A stretch of DNA of 64,000 nucleotides from JBBQXY01 sp051004815 (GCA_051004815.1 JBPCJY010000212.1:11930-75929); one strand, 5' to 3'; shown: positions 52,902 through 62,513, numbered from the stretch's first letter. Numbers and translations: made by a program. Notes: generated by a model not told the origin, from the sequence alone.

Positions 52902-53417
52902 TCAATCACGCGTGAGTATATCTGCCACTACACCCATGACTGAACCCCACACCACATGGGCAGCAATCATCATGAGATTACGACGCCCTGGCTCCTTCTG
53001 GCCCGATTCCGACATGCCAATCAGTGGTAATAAACCGAGATAACTGACGGCCCAAATCAGCAGACCGAAGAGTGGCCCTTTCACGACAGCAGGAAGCGGC
53101 ACTTTCTTGGTCAAGAGACTATAGAGTGTACCCATCGTTGCCCCATACCCAAAGTGGGAAACCGTCGTCGCCATGAGAATCTGACCTTTATTCATGTGCT
53201 GCCTTACATGCGCTCGATGAGCTAACTCTTTCGTAATGATTTCTGGCGGTAAATCGTAGCGTTGTCCCTTCGGGAGGAAACGTTGTGTGAGTAGCATGAA
53301 TGCTGTCATTGGCACTGTACCTACCAGGCCCGCTATAGCACCCTTCAGCCAGGTCTCCCCTGGCTGAGAGCTAGCTATTTCTTGCTTCTTGACGTATGCA
53401 GTTTGTGCTGAAACCAT
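52902..53417 (-). CDS. membrane protein, DUF6789-like
   Basis: About 171 residues from ATG 53417 (AGGAG 8 nt upstream). Four hydrophobic helices, with small polar loops and a PPEIITKELAHRA stretch between helices 1 and 2. Resembles the uncharacterised DUF6789 group. Lies 13 nt after the bicupin gene, so probably co-transcribed with it. Function unknown. Confidence 0.65.
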   Translation of the reverse strand: MVSAQTAYVKKQEIASSQPGETWLKGAIAGLVGTVPMTAFMLLTQRFLPKGQRYDLPPEIITKELAHRAHVRQHMNKGQILMATTVSHFGYGATMGTLYSLLTKKVPLPAVVKGPLFGLLIWAVSYLGLLPLIGMSESGQKEPGRRNLMMIAAHVVWGSVMGVVADILTRD

Positions 53418-53430
53418 GTTTTTCTCTCCT

Positions 53431-54603
53431 TTACAAAACAATCGGCTCCTTTTGTTTGCGCAGCGCATTCATCACCCTCTGGTTCAGATGCAGATGATCT
53501 TGCACCAGTTCCGGCGGAGTCAGAGCCATCCACTGGTTCAACGACAGATCGGCATAGCGGTCGCTCTTGAACATCTCCAGGCAGCACAGCGGCGTGCTGC
53601 CTGTATTCTCGATGTAGTGGCCCATGGCGAATGGCACGTAGCCTACATCGCCTGCCTGGTAGTCGAAGGTACGCGCCTTGCCCTCGGACGCGAACACGGT
53701 CATGCGCCCATTCCCCTTGATATAGTACTGCCACTGCCACTCGTCGTTATTCGGGTGCCAGTGCATCTCCCGCATTCCGCCCGGCTCGACCTTCAATAGT
53801 GCTGCCGCGATGGTGATGGAGACGGGGAAGTTGGTCGAGTCAGTGATGCGCACTGTACCGCCCCTCGTGCGCATCGGCTCCTGTGCCAGCATATGGTGGC
53901 TGAAACTCTGCGGGACAGGGCCATCAGGGGAAGAGACCTTGTCGGATGATAGCGAACCAGGCATCTTGCTCTGGAAAATATAGCGTTCGTGCGCTGGAAT
54001 ATCAGCAAAATTGCTCTCCGTCACGCCAAAGTTCTTTGCCAGCACCTCCTTTGGCGTATGCGCAAACCAGTCACTGATGAGAAAGGTAGAGTTCTCGGAG
54101 AAGTTGCCATCATCGAACACCAGCAGGAACTCGCAGCCCTCTGTCAATCCCTGGATGGAATGTGGAATACCGGCGGGGAAGTACCACAAGTCGCCTTCGC
54201 CGACATCATCCACGAAGTTACGCCCATCCTGGTCGACCGCGGTGATGCGGGCGCGACCATTGAGCATAAAGGACCACCCGGCCTGCTTGTGCCAATGCAG
54301 CTCACGCACACCGCCGGGAGTCAGGCGCATATTCACGCCCGCGAGGGTGGTCGCAATCGGTAGCTCTCGCGCCGTTACCTCTCGCGCCCAACCACCTTGC
54401 GAGAGCCGATTGTGCGCGTTGGCAAATGAGAATTTCAGGTTGGGGATCGTGCCGTGGTCGGTACTGGGTGGCGTTAGCATACTAGGATTCTGCCGATCCA
54501 GTAGCACATTCCGTGGACCGGGATCGGTTGCACCGACGCCATCCTTCATCGGTTGCGGTGTCTTAGTGGCCTCTGTGGTGCGCTCCTGAAACGGTTTGTC
54601 CAT
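53431..54603 (-). CDS. oxdC: oxalate-decarboxylase-like bicupin with altered metal site
   Basis: 390 residues, two cupin domains as in Bacillus OxdC, which converts oxalate to formate and CO2. The catalytic lid S-E-N-S-T is intact. Domain 1 reads HWHKQAGW where OxdC has HWHKEAEW, so the Glu manganese ligand is Gly (GGG codon, one base from GAG). Domain 2 keeps HWHPNNDE but has a doubled W-Q (TGGCAG twice) in the next strand. GAGGAGG 5 nt before the ATG. The neighbour upstream is a decayed dehydrogenase, so this gene may also be losing function. Confidence 0.85.
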   Translation of the reverse strand: MDKPFQERTTEATKTPQPMKDGVGATDPGPRNVLLDRQNPSMLTPPSTDHGTIPNLKFSFANAHNRLSQGGWAREVTARELPIATTLAGVNMRLTPGGVRELHWHKQAGWSFMLNGRARITAVDQDGRNFVDDVGEGDLWYFPAGIPHSIQGLTEGCEFLLVFDDGNFSENSTFLISDWFAHTPKEVLAKNFGVTESNFADIPAHERYIFQSKMPGSLSSDKVSSPDGPVPQSFSHHMLAQEPMRTRGGTVRITDSTNFPVSITIAAALLKVEPGGMREMHWHPNNDEWQWQYYIKGNGRMTVFASEGKARTFDYQAGDVGYVPFAMGHYIENTGSTPLCCLEMFKSDRYADLSLNQWMALTPPELVQDHLHLNQRVMNALRKQKEPIVL

Positions 54604-54625
54604 GAAATCCTCCTCTATCTAGCAC

Positions 54626-55803
54626 TCATTTTGCATTTGGGTGAAGCACCACTTTAATATAGCCGGGTTTGCGCTGATCAAATTGCGCATATGCCTCCAC
54701 GACATCGTCGAATGAAAGATGATGAGTCACTACAAACCCCGGTCTGGCGCGTCTCGAAACCACCAGTTCACGCAGCAGCGTATCATATCGCTTATCATTG
54801 GTTCGTCCATAGCGCAGAGAAAGCCCTTTACGAAAGAAGGTGGCCCAGGGAACAGACATATGCCCTTGCTTCAATGCCTCATTCGCGGCTCCCGGATCAT
54901 GCGCCTCGAAGACGCCCACAAGAGCCAGGCGACCGGTCGGATTCACGAGACGCCCCAGGGCCTCAATAACCGACACAGGGTTTTCCTGATCGGGATGCTG
55001 GAGATCCTTAGCCTGAAAACCCACGGCATCAATACCGCACATCACGCCCATCATCAGCGGATCACGCGTGGCGAGTGTTCCGAGCATGTGACGACGATGC
55101 TCCTGAATCTGCTCAACCGGATCGCCCGCCCGAAAATCGATGGGAATGGCACCAATCTCACGCGCTTTTTCCAGGCGGTCTGGCACGGCATCGACGACAT
55201 ATACCTCGGCTGCACCGCGGAGGAGAGCACTGTAGGCCGAGTGCAAGCCAATCGTTCCCGCGCCAAAAACGGCGACCGTACTTCCAGGCGCGACGCTCGC
55301 CAACTCAGTCGCGTGGTAGCCTGTGACAAACGCATCAGGCAGCATCGCGAAATCATCTTCTTGCTCATCATACGGCTCGCCCGGTAAGGGAATGCAGTTC
55401 GCGTCCGCGTAGGGAACACGTAGATACTGCGCCTACGCCCCGCGATACGGTCCCATCTGGGCGTACCCGTAGGAAGCACCTGTTGAACCTGGGTTGACGG
55501 TCAAACACGCCGAGTAGCCGCGCACACAGTTGGGACAGAAGCCGCAACTGATATGAGCAGGCATAAAGACACGATTACCTTTCTGAACGCTTGTTACGGC
55601 TGCTCCAACCTCTTCAACAACACCGAGGGGTTCGTGGCCGAGAACCAGGCCCGGCTGCGCACCTGCTCGTACATGTGCAGATCGCTGCCACACAGCGCAC
55701 ACGAAGTGATATGCACAAGCGCATCGGTTGGTTGCTCGATACGTGGATCTTCCACGTTCTCAACGGCTACCTGTTTTGGCCCTTTGTAGACAACTGCTTT
55801 CAC
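54626..55803 (-). pseudogene. zinc-dependent alcohol/formaldehyde dehydrogenase, inactivated
   Basis: Three pieces of one MDR dehydrogenase (FdhA-like). Piece 1 starts at GTG 55803 (GAGGAGG 6 nt upstream) and reads KAVVYKGPKQVAV...CALCGSDLHMYE. A frameshift then occurs (about 55660); a short deletion fits best. Piece 2, GAQPGLVLGHEP...CGFCPNCVRGY, keeps the structural zinc Cys set. It ends at an in-frame TAG (55433-55435) where the family has Gln (RGA-stop-AQYLRVPYAD). Piece 3 continues in the same frame through FVTGYHATELA and the Rossmann motif FGAGTIG to the natural stop. Two independent lesions argue against a sequencing slip. Confidence 0.88.
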
Positions 55804-55976
55804 GTTGTCCCTCCTCACCTATTTTAAGCTCATTTCCTTCTCTCATGAAGAGGCGTGTAAACGTTGCGTTCATGGGGAAGGTACCTTCCCATTCATAGTA
55901 CGTAGACAGAATGGAAAATGTGACTCATCAGTGAAAAAACTTCTGCCAGGTTGCCCAGGTTTAATTGCGCCGATAG

Positions 55977-56780
55977 CTAACACGGCTCGATTTTGACGCT
56001 ATCAATGCCAAACCACTCTGCTCCACAGGGAACTGAGCCAAAGCGCATAACCCCGCGTGGTGTAGCGATGGCATACTGGTTATCAAGCCAGGCGACGAAA
56101 CCGAGTGGGCGCGTTGGTGGTTGAGGAGCGGTTAGAATGAGCTTGTCATCAACCCAAAAGCGAGCTTCGGTTTGCCGCCATTCGAGGACATAAGTGTGCC
56201 AGCTATCCATCGCGACTGGAATAATCGCCTCGTGTGCGCCACTTAATTTTTGGAGCCAGTGTGCTGCATAGCGGGTTTCACCTGATACCCGTCCCCACAT
56301 AGTTGATAATGCCGTCGGGATAGTAGCCGTGAGCGCACCAAGACGCATACTATGGATGACCTGTGCCTTCCACCCACAGCCGGGGACGCCTGGCACCAGG
56401 GCCATATTTGATGGCGGTGACGCGTAGAAAAACCAGACCGCTTCTGGTAAAAAGAGGATGTCTCCACGTATCGAGAAGGGATAGTTCCAGAAACCAAAAC
56501 CAGCTGTGCCGCGCAACACAGCAGCACTTTCCACGGTACTATTTGTCTGCGCCGCCTGGTGCGATGAGCATGCACGAACTTCCATCCGCAAAGGTGGAGT
56601 CCATGGGAATGCTGAACGCGCTAGCGTCGCATAGTCATCAATCTGCGCATCAGCATAATGCCCCGCTGCTACTACTGGAAGTTCCATACGTAATACAGAG
56701 TGGTCGGAGTGAAGTGTACCGCCCCCAATACACGTTCGTGTCCAGCGTGGTTCGATTGTCGAAGAAAAGTCGTCAAACAT
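55977..56780 (-). CDS. concanavalin-A-like/GH16-like jelly-roll protein
   Basis: 267 residues. Beta-rich with a GH16/LamG-like core: FGFWNYPF, WHTYVLEWRQTEARFWVDDKL and PLGFVAWLDNQYA. The usual GH16 catalytic ExDxxE motif is not seen, so it may bind rather than cut glycan. No signal peptide is visible. Weak ribosome site (AGG). It lies just after the HTH regulator on the same strand. Confidence 0.6.
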   Translation of the reverse strand: MFDDFSSTIEPRWTRTCIGGGTLHSDHSVLRMELPVVAAGHYADAQIDDYATLARSAFPWTPPLRMEVRACSSHQAAQTNSTVESAAVLRGTAGFGFWNYPFSIRGDILFLPEAVWFFYASPPSNMALVPGVPGCGWKAQVIHSMRLGALTATIPTALSTMWGRVSGETRYAAHWLQKLSGAHEAIIPVAMDSWHTYVLEWRQTEARFWVDDKLILTAPQPPTRPLGFVAWLDNQYAIATPRGVMRFGSVPCGAEWFGIDSVKIEPC

Positions 56781-56803
56781 GTTTGCCTATAAAAATAGCT
56801 ATG

Positions 56804-57799
56804 TTAGAGGTTGCTCACATGCTGGTATTCAAATAGCTCTTGTTCCAACGTTCGCCACACGATCTGTTCCGCTAAGATGTTATTTACCGGATGTTTGTTT
56901 CTTGCCGCCTCAATCATAGTTTTGGCAACACGTTGTCGAAAATCGGCAAAGAATCTTTTCTGAATTTCCTGTTCAGGCATGTAACGTAGTTCGATTGCTT
57001 CGGGCTCGTAAAATTCATCAGGTTCAAAAGCCAGAGCCAGTAAATTGGCGTACTTTTCAATCAGCGCGATGCGCACATGGGATAAAAAATAATTGGCTTG
57101 GGTGCTGGAAACAAGGAGGCAACCGGCAATGCGACCCGCGTAAAGAATAGGGTGAACTGCCGCGCTTTTCTCATGCTCGACGCGATGGGCTGGAATGAGG
57201 TTGTTCGGATCATCAACATCCTGGTTAGCCGCAGGGCGGCATAACGTGACCACATAGCCACACAAAGATTCCGCCCCCAGGAACATAGCTTTCTGCTCCA
57301 AATCGCCTATCCATGCCTGTGTGCCTATCCCTACACTTTCACGCAGGCTATGAATCTTCTGGTCGCTTTGCGAGAGCGGCATGCAGCGCACCACCTGAAT
57401 AGCCATACCCAGTCGATCCGGGTCAAGCTGGCCAATCGCTTGCTGTAAAATAAGATTCGAAATCGACCAGTAGCGCATCGTATCAACCATGGAAGCGCGA
57501 GCGGTAAAGACGCTAGTATAAAATGCCGCTGGCACCGCGCTGGAAGAATCATCAATACCTGCATCCGAAAAATCTTCAAATCCCCTTTCTTCCCGAATCA
57601 GGTCAAGCATTTGCTCTCGGTGTTGGGGGAGGGCCGCGAGTAAATGACGTAGATTTTGGGGGCGCGGATCTGTTTCGTTATTTGCCCAGCGCGACAACGT
57701 GATGGTACGAATACCCAAATCCTCAGAGAGGCGGGTCTTTTCTTGCGGATCACTAATGATTGTCCTGAGCAAACTTCGCCATGACTCAGAAATATGCAT
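56804..57799 (-). CDS. HTH regulator with a GAF-like sensor domain
   Basis: 331 residues. N-terminal XRE-type helix-turn-helix (about 5-55: LRTIISDPQEKTRLSEDLGIRTITLSRWANNE). A central GAF-like domain (about 155-260) ends with YAGRIAGCLLVSSTQANYFLS, followed by a C-terminal helical part. Such HTH-GAF proteins are frequent in Ktedonobacteria. Ligand and targets unknown. It may control the ConA-fold gene 24 nt downstream. Confidence 0.7.
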   Translation of the reverse strand: MHISESWRSLLRTIISDPQEKTRLSEDLGIRTITLSRWANNETDPRPQNLRHLLAALPQHREQMLDLIREERGFEDFSDAGIDDSSSAVPAAFYTSVFTARASMVDTMRYWSISNLILQQAIGQLDPDRLGMAIQVVRCMPLSQSDQKIHSLRESVGIGTQAWIGDLEQKAMFLGAESLCGYVVTLCRPAANQDVDDPNNLIPAHRVEHEKSAAVHPILYAGRIAGCLLVSSTQANYFLSHVRIALIEKYANLLALAFEPDEFYEPEAIELRYMPEQEIQKRFFADFRQRVAKTMIEAARNKHPVNNILAEQIVWRTLEQELFEYQHVSNL

Positions 57800-57908
57800 A
57801 CTATTAGCCTTACTGCTAAAATAGCTCTAAACGCACTTTTTGTGCTTCATTCTAACAGCTTACTGAGCCATAGTCAACTGACTTGAGCATCATTTTCCAC
57901 GCAAAATA

Positions 57909-57993
57909 TACATAGTTGTGCAGGTGTGAATGGGAGAGCTTCTGTAGACTGAGATTTCAGAAGCTCTCCCATTCACACCTGCACAACTATGTA
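57909..57993 (-). terminator. 36-bp perfect inverted repeat after the SDR gene
   Basis: Arms 57909-57944 and 57958-57993 are exactly complementary over 36 bases around a 13-nt loop (TAGACTGAGATTT). The hairpin begins 20 nt beyond the SDR stop. On the minus strand the far end is followed by TATTTT, which fits termination. Much longer than a usual intrinsic terminator. Confidence 0.7.
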
Positions 57994-58013
57994 GTAGAAA
58001 AGTCGTAAAGGGC

Positions 58014-59057
58014 TTACGAAGTGGCGTTGTCTGGATACTGATTATAGGTGTGGGCCGCTTTTTGCCCTAGTGCCGTGAGAAACGACTTTGAAATTGCCGT
58101 TTGGCTATCTTTCCCTTTACTGCGTTCCAGCCCCTGTGTCTCTCCGTCTTTCGGCAACAGGCGATCAATCAGGATGAGCATGTTGGCCGTCAAACCTGGG
58201 AAAAGGGCGTGGAAGCGATCCAGTAATGTAGCCTGGAAGGTAATAATCACTTGAGTTGAACGGCGTTGCGTAGCGCGAACAATTTGCTGCGCGGCCCGCC
58301 TGACACTCATAGATGTAAAAGGCAAGGTGGCTGCCAATGCGAACCAGGTATATTCTTCCTCGTGTTTTCCTTTCGCAAAGGCATTGACCTGTGAACCGGT
58401 GCGCATCAGGCCAGGGGCCACGGTAAGCACATGGATACCCTCCTTTGCCAGTTCGGAATGCAGTCCTTCGGAGAAGCCCTCTAAAGCGAATTTAGCACTC
58501 GAATAGGAGAGGAGATGGGGTACACTGACTTTACCACCTATCGAGGTGATATTCACGATCTGCCCATTGTGGCGTTCGTACATCTGAGGCAGTACCGCCA
58601 TGGTTGCATGGTAGGCACCCCAAAATATCGTGTTCATTGAGTCCTGGAAGTCTTCCAGGGTCTGAGCTTGCAAAGGCCCAACGGTAATGATACCCGCGTT
58701 ATTCACCAGCACATCAATATGCCCATAGTGGGAGGTTACTTTGTCAATCAGGCTCTGAACTTCCGTGTGCCTGGTCACATCACAAGGTATGGCTAAGACC
58801 TCAGCTCCTAGTTGGGCAATATGCAGGCGTGCTCGTTCTAACTCATCCTCATCACGCGCGGTAAGCACTATTCGTGCATCATGCCTGGCAAATTCTTCTG
58901 CCAGAGCCAGCCCTAAACCACGCGAACTTCCCGTAATCAAAACTACCTGTCCACTCAAGTCAAGGCGTTTTGGCTGCATAAATTTTCTACTCACCAACAA
59001 AAGTCCTGCCCCTGCTGCTACCAAGGCCAAGGGTCCACCCTTAAAGCGTGTTGTCAT
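58014..59057 (-). CDS. membrane-anchored SDR oxidoreductase
   Basis: 347 residues. N-terminal helix (about 8-25), then SDR domain: TGSSRGLGLALA, NNAGI, NITSIGG and YSSAKFALEG. The C-terminal ~70 residues form a basic/hydrophobic segment (FPGLTANMLILIDRLLP). This layout (DHRS7-like with a helical tail) is frequent among bacterial lipid- or retinoid-type SDRs. AAGGAA 7 nt before the ATG. Followed by a 36-bp hairpin. Confidence 0.85.
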   Translation of the reverse strand: MTTRFKGGPLALVAAGAGLLLVSRKFMQPKRLDLSGQVVLITGSSRGLGLALAEEFARHDARIVLTARDEDELERARLHIAQLGAEVLAIPCDVTRHTEVQSLIDKVTSHYGHIDVLVNNAGIITVGPLQAQTLEDFQDSMNTIFWGAYHATMAVLPQMYERHNGQIVNITSIGGKVSVPHLLSYSSAKFALEGFSEGLHSELAKEGIHVLTVAPGLMRTGSQVNAFAKGKHEEEYTWFALAATLPFTSMSVRRAAQQIVRATQRRSTQVIITFQATLLDRFHALFPGLTANMLILIDRLLPKDGETQGLERSKGKDSQTAISKSFLTALGQKAAHTYNQYPDNATS

Positions 59058-59284
59058 TTTTATTTTCCTTCAAGATTTGAAATACTCTCTATCATGTCTG
59101 TCTATTGCTATCACGATGGATGTCCTGCTACTGAATACTTTAGCGCGGTCATGAGATTGTCGTGCAAACTATTCGTGTCTTTCAAGCCAAAATAATAGAG
59201 TGAAAGTCAATGCATTGACCTTCACTCTATAAAAATGAGCGAGTTACTACAGGCGAGAAGTTCCGCGTATCCTGAAAGGGGCAG

Positions 59285-59491
59285 CTAGCGTTTGCTCAAA
59301 GCTTCGCGCAGCAACGTCGCTGTTAGTACCCCTAACACGGCAACTACAAGCAAGATACCCGATATTACGCGTAGGGGATTGAGGACAGCCACATCGTTGA
59401 TCAAGGCGAGGATAATTATTGCAATGACGATCCCAACCAGGATGATCATATCGCCGACAAGGAAATTGTAGATGGCTTTAACGACCTTCAT
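59285..59491 (-). CDS. small two-helix membrane protein
   Basis: 68 residues, helices at about 12-33 and 40-62. GAGGGAGG 7 nt before the ATG, which overlaps the upstream stop by 4 nt (ATGA). Likely a small partner of the COG4280-like protein. No recognised family. Confidence 0.72.
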   Translation of the reverse strand: MKVVKAIYNFLVGDMIILVGIVIAIIILALINDVAVLNPLRVISGILLVVAVLGVLTATLLREALSKR

Positions 59492-60354
59492 AAATTTGCC
59501 TCCCTCTTCTCGCTACTGGAAACCCCGGCAGGATTGTTTTCCGTTACGGCATCTTGCTCACTGAGAGTGTTCATTGCGTCGGGCGTACCCGCCACAGCCA
59601 AGCGTTGCTGTTTGGTCTGCCTGAGTGTAGTGACAAGAACAAAGGATGCTACCAGATAGAGGGCAGCCAATATCAGAATAAAAGCATCAGAAAATGGCCA
59701 ATTGACGCCGAAACCCTCACCTGCCCAGAATGTACCGAAGCTCGTCAGCATGATACCGACGACAAATTTCAGGGAATTCTCTGGGACTTTGGTCAGCGGC
59801 GCACGTACCAGGACGCCTGCGAGGATGACCAGGACGCCCGCGATGGCAGCACCAATGGCGGCTGAACCGATACCACAGGTAGTGTTGCAGACATTGCTCG
59901 TCGCGCTACTGCCGAAAGTGATGACAATAAACGCTACCTCCAGCCCTTCAAGAAGGACAGATTTATAGGCAAGGACAATGCCAAAGGGTTCAAAACGAGG
60001 AGCGATTGTTTCGCCGCGTGCCCGCACCTCGGCCCTGGTCTCCTCGAAAATAGCCTCTTCGTCATGAAGTGCTTTGAGGCCACTATAGCGGAGAATGGCC
60101 TTCTTGAGCCATTTTAGACCAAAGAGTATGAGAATGATCCCCACGACTAAGCGTAAAATACCAATGGGGACATATTGGACGAGTGCAACCCCCAGTGTGC
60201 CAATAATAATGGCGAGGGTCGCGGCAGCGGCAAATGCCCCTACCAGCGAGCTCCGCCAGTTAATCGTCACTCCCACTACGAGTACAATTGTGAATGCCTC
60301 GACAAATTCAACTGCGGAGGCGAGAAAAGCAGCCGATAAGACAGCCCATTGCAT
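59488..60354 (-). CDS. COG4280-like polytopic membrane protein (possible FTR1 relative)
   Basis: 288 residues, about seven helices. EFVEAFTIVLVVG (about 16-28) and LLEGLEVAFIVITFG (about 133-147) are two acidic helix motifs. They resemble the REGLE-type metal-binding motifs of the FTR1 ferrous permease and TMEM165-type carriers. Metal or cation transport is plausible, but this is inference. AGGAG 9 nt before the ATG. Paired with a 68-residue partner. Confidence 0.65.
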   Translation of the reverse strand: MQWAVLSAAFLASAVEFVEAFTIVLVVGVTINWRSSLVGAFAAAATLAIIIGTLGVALVQYVPIGILRLVVGIILILFGLKWLKKAILRYSGLKALHDEEAIFEETRAEVRARGETIAPRFEPFGIVLAYKSVLLEGLEVAFIVITFGSSATSNVCNTTCGIGSAAIGAAIAGVLVILAGVLVRAPLTKVPENSLKFVVGIMLTSFGTFWAGEGFGVNWPFSDAFILILAALYLVASFVLVTTLRQTKQQRLAVAGTPDAMNTLSEQDAVTENNPAGVSSSEKREANL

Positions 60355-60493
60355 GTAACGTGACTCCTATTTTCGTCATTAAGGACCAATCATGGCTCCT
60401 ACATGCTCAACATGATAAAGAAATGAACTCTCTATATCATAGCACATAGCACGTTCGATCCTCTATGTCTTGGGTGCCAGTTATGTTTTGGGT

Positions 60494-61351
60494 TCAGTCC
60501 TTCGTCGCGACGATTTGCAACCAGATGCGTGGTACCGTGGTCAGCCCTAACTCCTGTCCTGCCTGGTAGACCGCATTTTTTAGCGCGTCTGCTGCGTCTG
60601 CCAGTGGTGCCCCTGGTAGTGCGCCCTCGATGAAGAGCCAGTATTGTCCCAGGTCGCGCCAGGCATCTAATGAGATCATGACATTCTGGTAGTCAGTTTC
60701 TACACTACCGAAACCTGCCGCCTGGAGCGATGCAATGTAGCCATCAGGGGTGAGCCATTGCATCGCCATGGCTTTTTCCTCGCGTGAGAGGCGTACTTCG
60801 GGATGCTCTTTACGTAGCCAACCCACCGCCCGCCGTGTCCAGAGACGGTAAAAGCGGTCAGTGCCTTCAACATACGTCCCTTCATAAAACGCGCTGTTGC
60901 AAGCAAAGATACCGCCCGATGCCAGGATCGTTGCCATCTGCTGAAAGGCTGCCAGCTTATCGGGGACAAGATGGATGGCATTGCAGAAGAATGCGGCATC
61001 GGCATCTTGGACGATATGGGGTAGGTCTTCGGCCTCGCCCTGCACAAAATCGGCCTGTACTCCCATGCCTTCCATAGATTTGCGAGCATAGCGCAAGGCA
61101 TCCGCGGCTGGATCGACGCCAATGAGATGAGCTTGACGGCCCTGCTTGAGAATCTCCTCCGCTATCAGGCGCGTCACAGCCCCTGTTCCGCAGGCCATAT
61201 CGACGATTTTGAGCGGAGCATCCTTTGGTCTGCCCTCAAGGTGGGCCAGTGCCTGTCGAACGAGCGAACGATTAATCTCCGTATAAAATGGATGTGCTGC
61301 AAATGCTTCGTATGTAAACTTGTTTGTCTCTTCGGTTTCTATTAATCTCAT
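60494..61351 (-). CDS. class I SAM-dependent methyltransferase
   Basis: About 285 residues from ATG 61351 (AAGGAGG 8 nt upstream). VDMACGTGAVTRLIAEE (motif I, about 52), GVDPAADAL (motif II) and DADAAFFCNAIHLV (motif III). Acceptor unknown. Single gene; about 140 nt separate it from the COG4280-like gene. Confidence 0.85.
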   Translation of the reverse strand: MRLIETEETNKFTYEAFAAHPFYTEINRSLVRQALAHLEGRPKDAPLKIVDMACGTGAVTRLIAEEILKQGRQAHLIGVDPAADALRYARKSMEGMGVQADFVQGEAEDLPHIVQDADAAFFCNAIHLVPDKLAAFQQMATILASGGIFACNSAFYEGTYVEGTDRFYRLWTRRAVGWLRKEHPEVRLSREEKAMAMQWLTPDGYIASLQAAGFGSVETDYQNVMISLDAWRDLGQYWLFIEGALPGAPLADAADALKNAVYQAGQELGLTTVPRIWLQIVATKD

Positions 61352-61434
61352 AGGTATAGCCTCCTTGACCAACATTGGTACATTAACATGTTAGAGAGTG
61401 CCTACACCCAAATTGTTTCATGCATTTTGCATTA

Positions 61435-62202
61435 TTAAATATGCATCGCCATTCCACCATCAATACAGAGCGTCTGCCCTGTGATATAGCCTGCTTCTGG
61501 TGAACAGAGGAAACTAATGGCTGCCGCAATTTCCTCCGTCGTGCCGAAGCGACCAACTGGCGTGGAGTTCAGGATGAAGTCGCGCTGCTGCTCTGACAAA
61601 TTGGCGGTGAGATCGGTGGGAATATAGCCTGGAGCAACGGCGTTCGCGGTGATGTTACGGCTAGCCATTTCGCGAGCAGTGCTGATCGTTAAGGCAATTA
61701 TAGCAGCTTTGGAGGCACTATAATTGGCCTGTCCTGCTGACCCAAGCAGCCCCGCAACCGAGGAGACATTGACGATGCGACCCCAACGCGCCTTCATCAT
61801 CCCCCTGAGAGCGGCTTTTGTGCAAAGGAATGCTGAACGCAGGTTACTATCAATGATATGCTCAAAGTCAGCTAGAGACATCTGTAGAATAAGTTTATCG
61901 CGTGTAGTTCCGGCATTGTTGATTAATATCGTAATCGGCCCCAAAGCTTTGTTGGCTTCGACGAAGAGATGGCTTACTTGTTCTTCCTGGCTCACATCAG
62001 CCTGGATGGCAATACAGCGTCGGCCCAGTGCCTCAACGCTGGCTTGTGCTTCATGAGCGGCACTGGCACTGCTGCGGTAATTAATAATGATATCTGCTCC
62101 CGCTTTCGCAAGACGCTCGGCAGTTGCTCGTCCTATACCCTGGCTACTGCCCGTGACTAAGGCAATCTTTCCTGTCAGTGGCAGTTGCTGTTCATCGTTC
62201 AT
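61435..62202 (-). CDS. 3-oxoacyl-ACP reductase FabG-like SDR
   Basis: About 255 residues from ATG 62202; the 38 codons before it are spurious, and AAGGAG lies 10 nt upstream. TGSSQGIGRA, NNAGTTRDKL, NVSSVAG and YSASKAAI. The NNAGTTRDKLILQMS stretch is typical of FabG. Close in type to phaB at the other end of the window. Divergent from the M20 gene. Confidence 0.87.
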   Translation of the reverse strand: MNDEQQLPLTGKIALVTGSSQGIGRATAERLAKAGADIIINYRSSASAAHEAQASVEALGRRCIAIQADVSQEEQVSHLFVEANKALGPITILINNAGTTRDKLILQMSLADFEHIIDSNLRSAFLCTKAALRGMMKARWGRIVNVSSVAGLLGSAGQANYSASKAAIIALTISTAREMASRNITANAVAPGYIPTDLTANLSEQQRDFILNSTPVGRFGTTEEIAAAISFLCSPEAGYITGQTLCIDGGMAMHI

Positions 62203-62513
62203 AAATCCTGCTCTCCTTAGGAGTTTCTTTGGCTTCCACCCTCGCAACCTACGGCTGTAGTATAGCACATAGCAGGAACCAGGAAAAACCCCGCTTTTAG
62301 CCCCTCTTCTTAGCACTTTTGCTATTTGCCCCTGCTGGTAGTTACCTTAACTCCACCTCTAGTGCGACAACTCTGATGTTTATACAGCCTCCTTGTTATA
62401 CCAGTCCCATGTGCCATATAATGTGCTCGTGTGTAAAAAACGTTCATGTATGGCAGCTCTACCATTGTTCCAGTAGCAAAAGGAATGAGTATATGTCCTG
62501 GTAGGAGACTCTA
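62203..62513. other. divergent intergenic region with a promoter for the M20 gene
   Basis: 311 bases between the FabG-like gene and the M20 peptidase. A plus-strand promoter is listed separately. On the minus strand, TATACT near 62258-62263 may serve the FabG-like gene. No other feature was seen. Confidence 0.5.
62393..62422 (+). promoter_or_regulatory. promoter of the terminal M20 peptidase gene
   Basis: TTGTTA (62393-62398), 18-nt spacer, TATAAT (62417-62422). Predicted start near 62430, leaving an 85-nt leader before the ATG at 62514. Confidence 0.6.
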
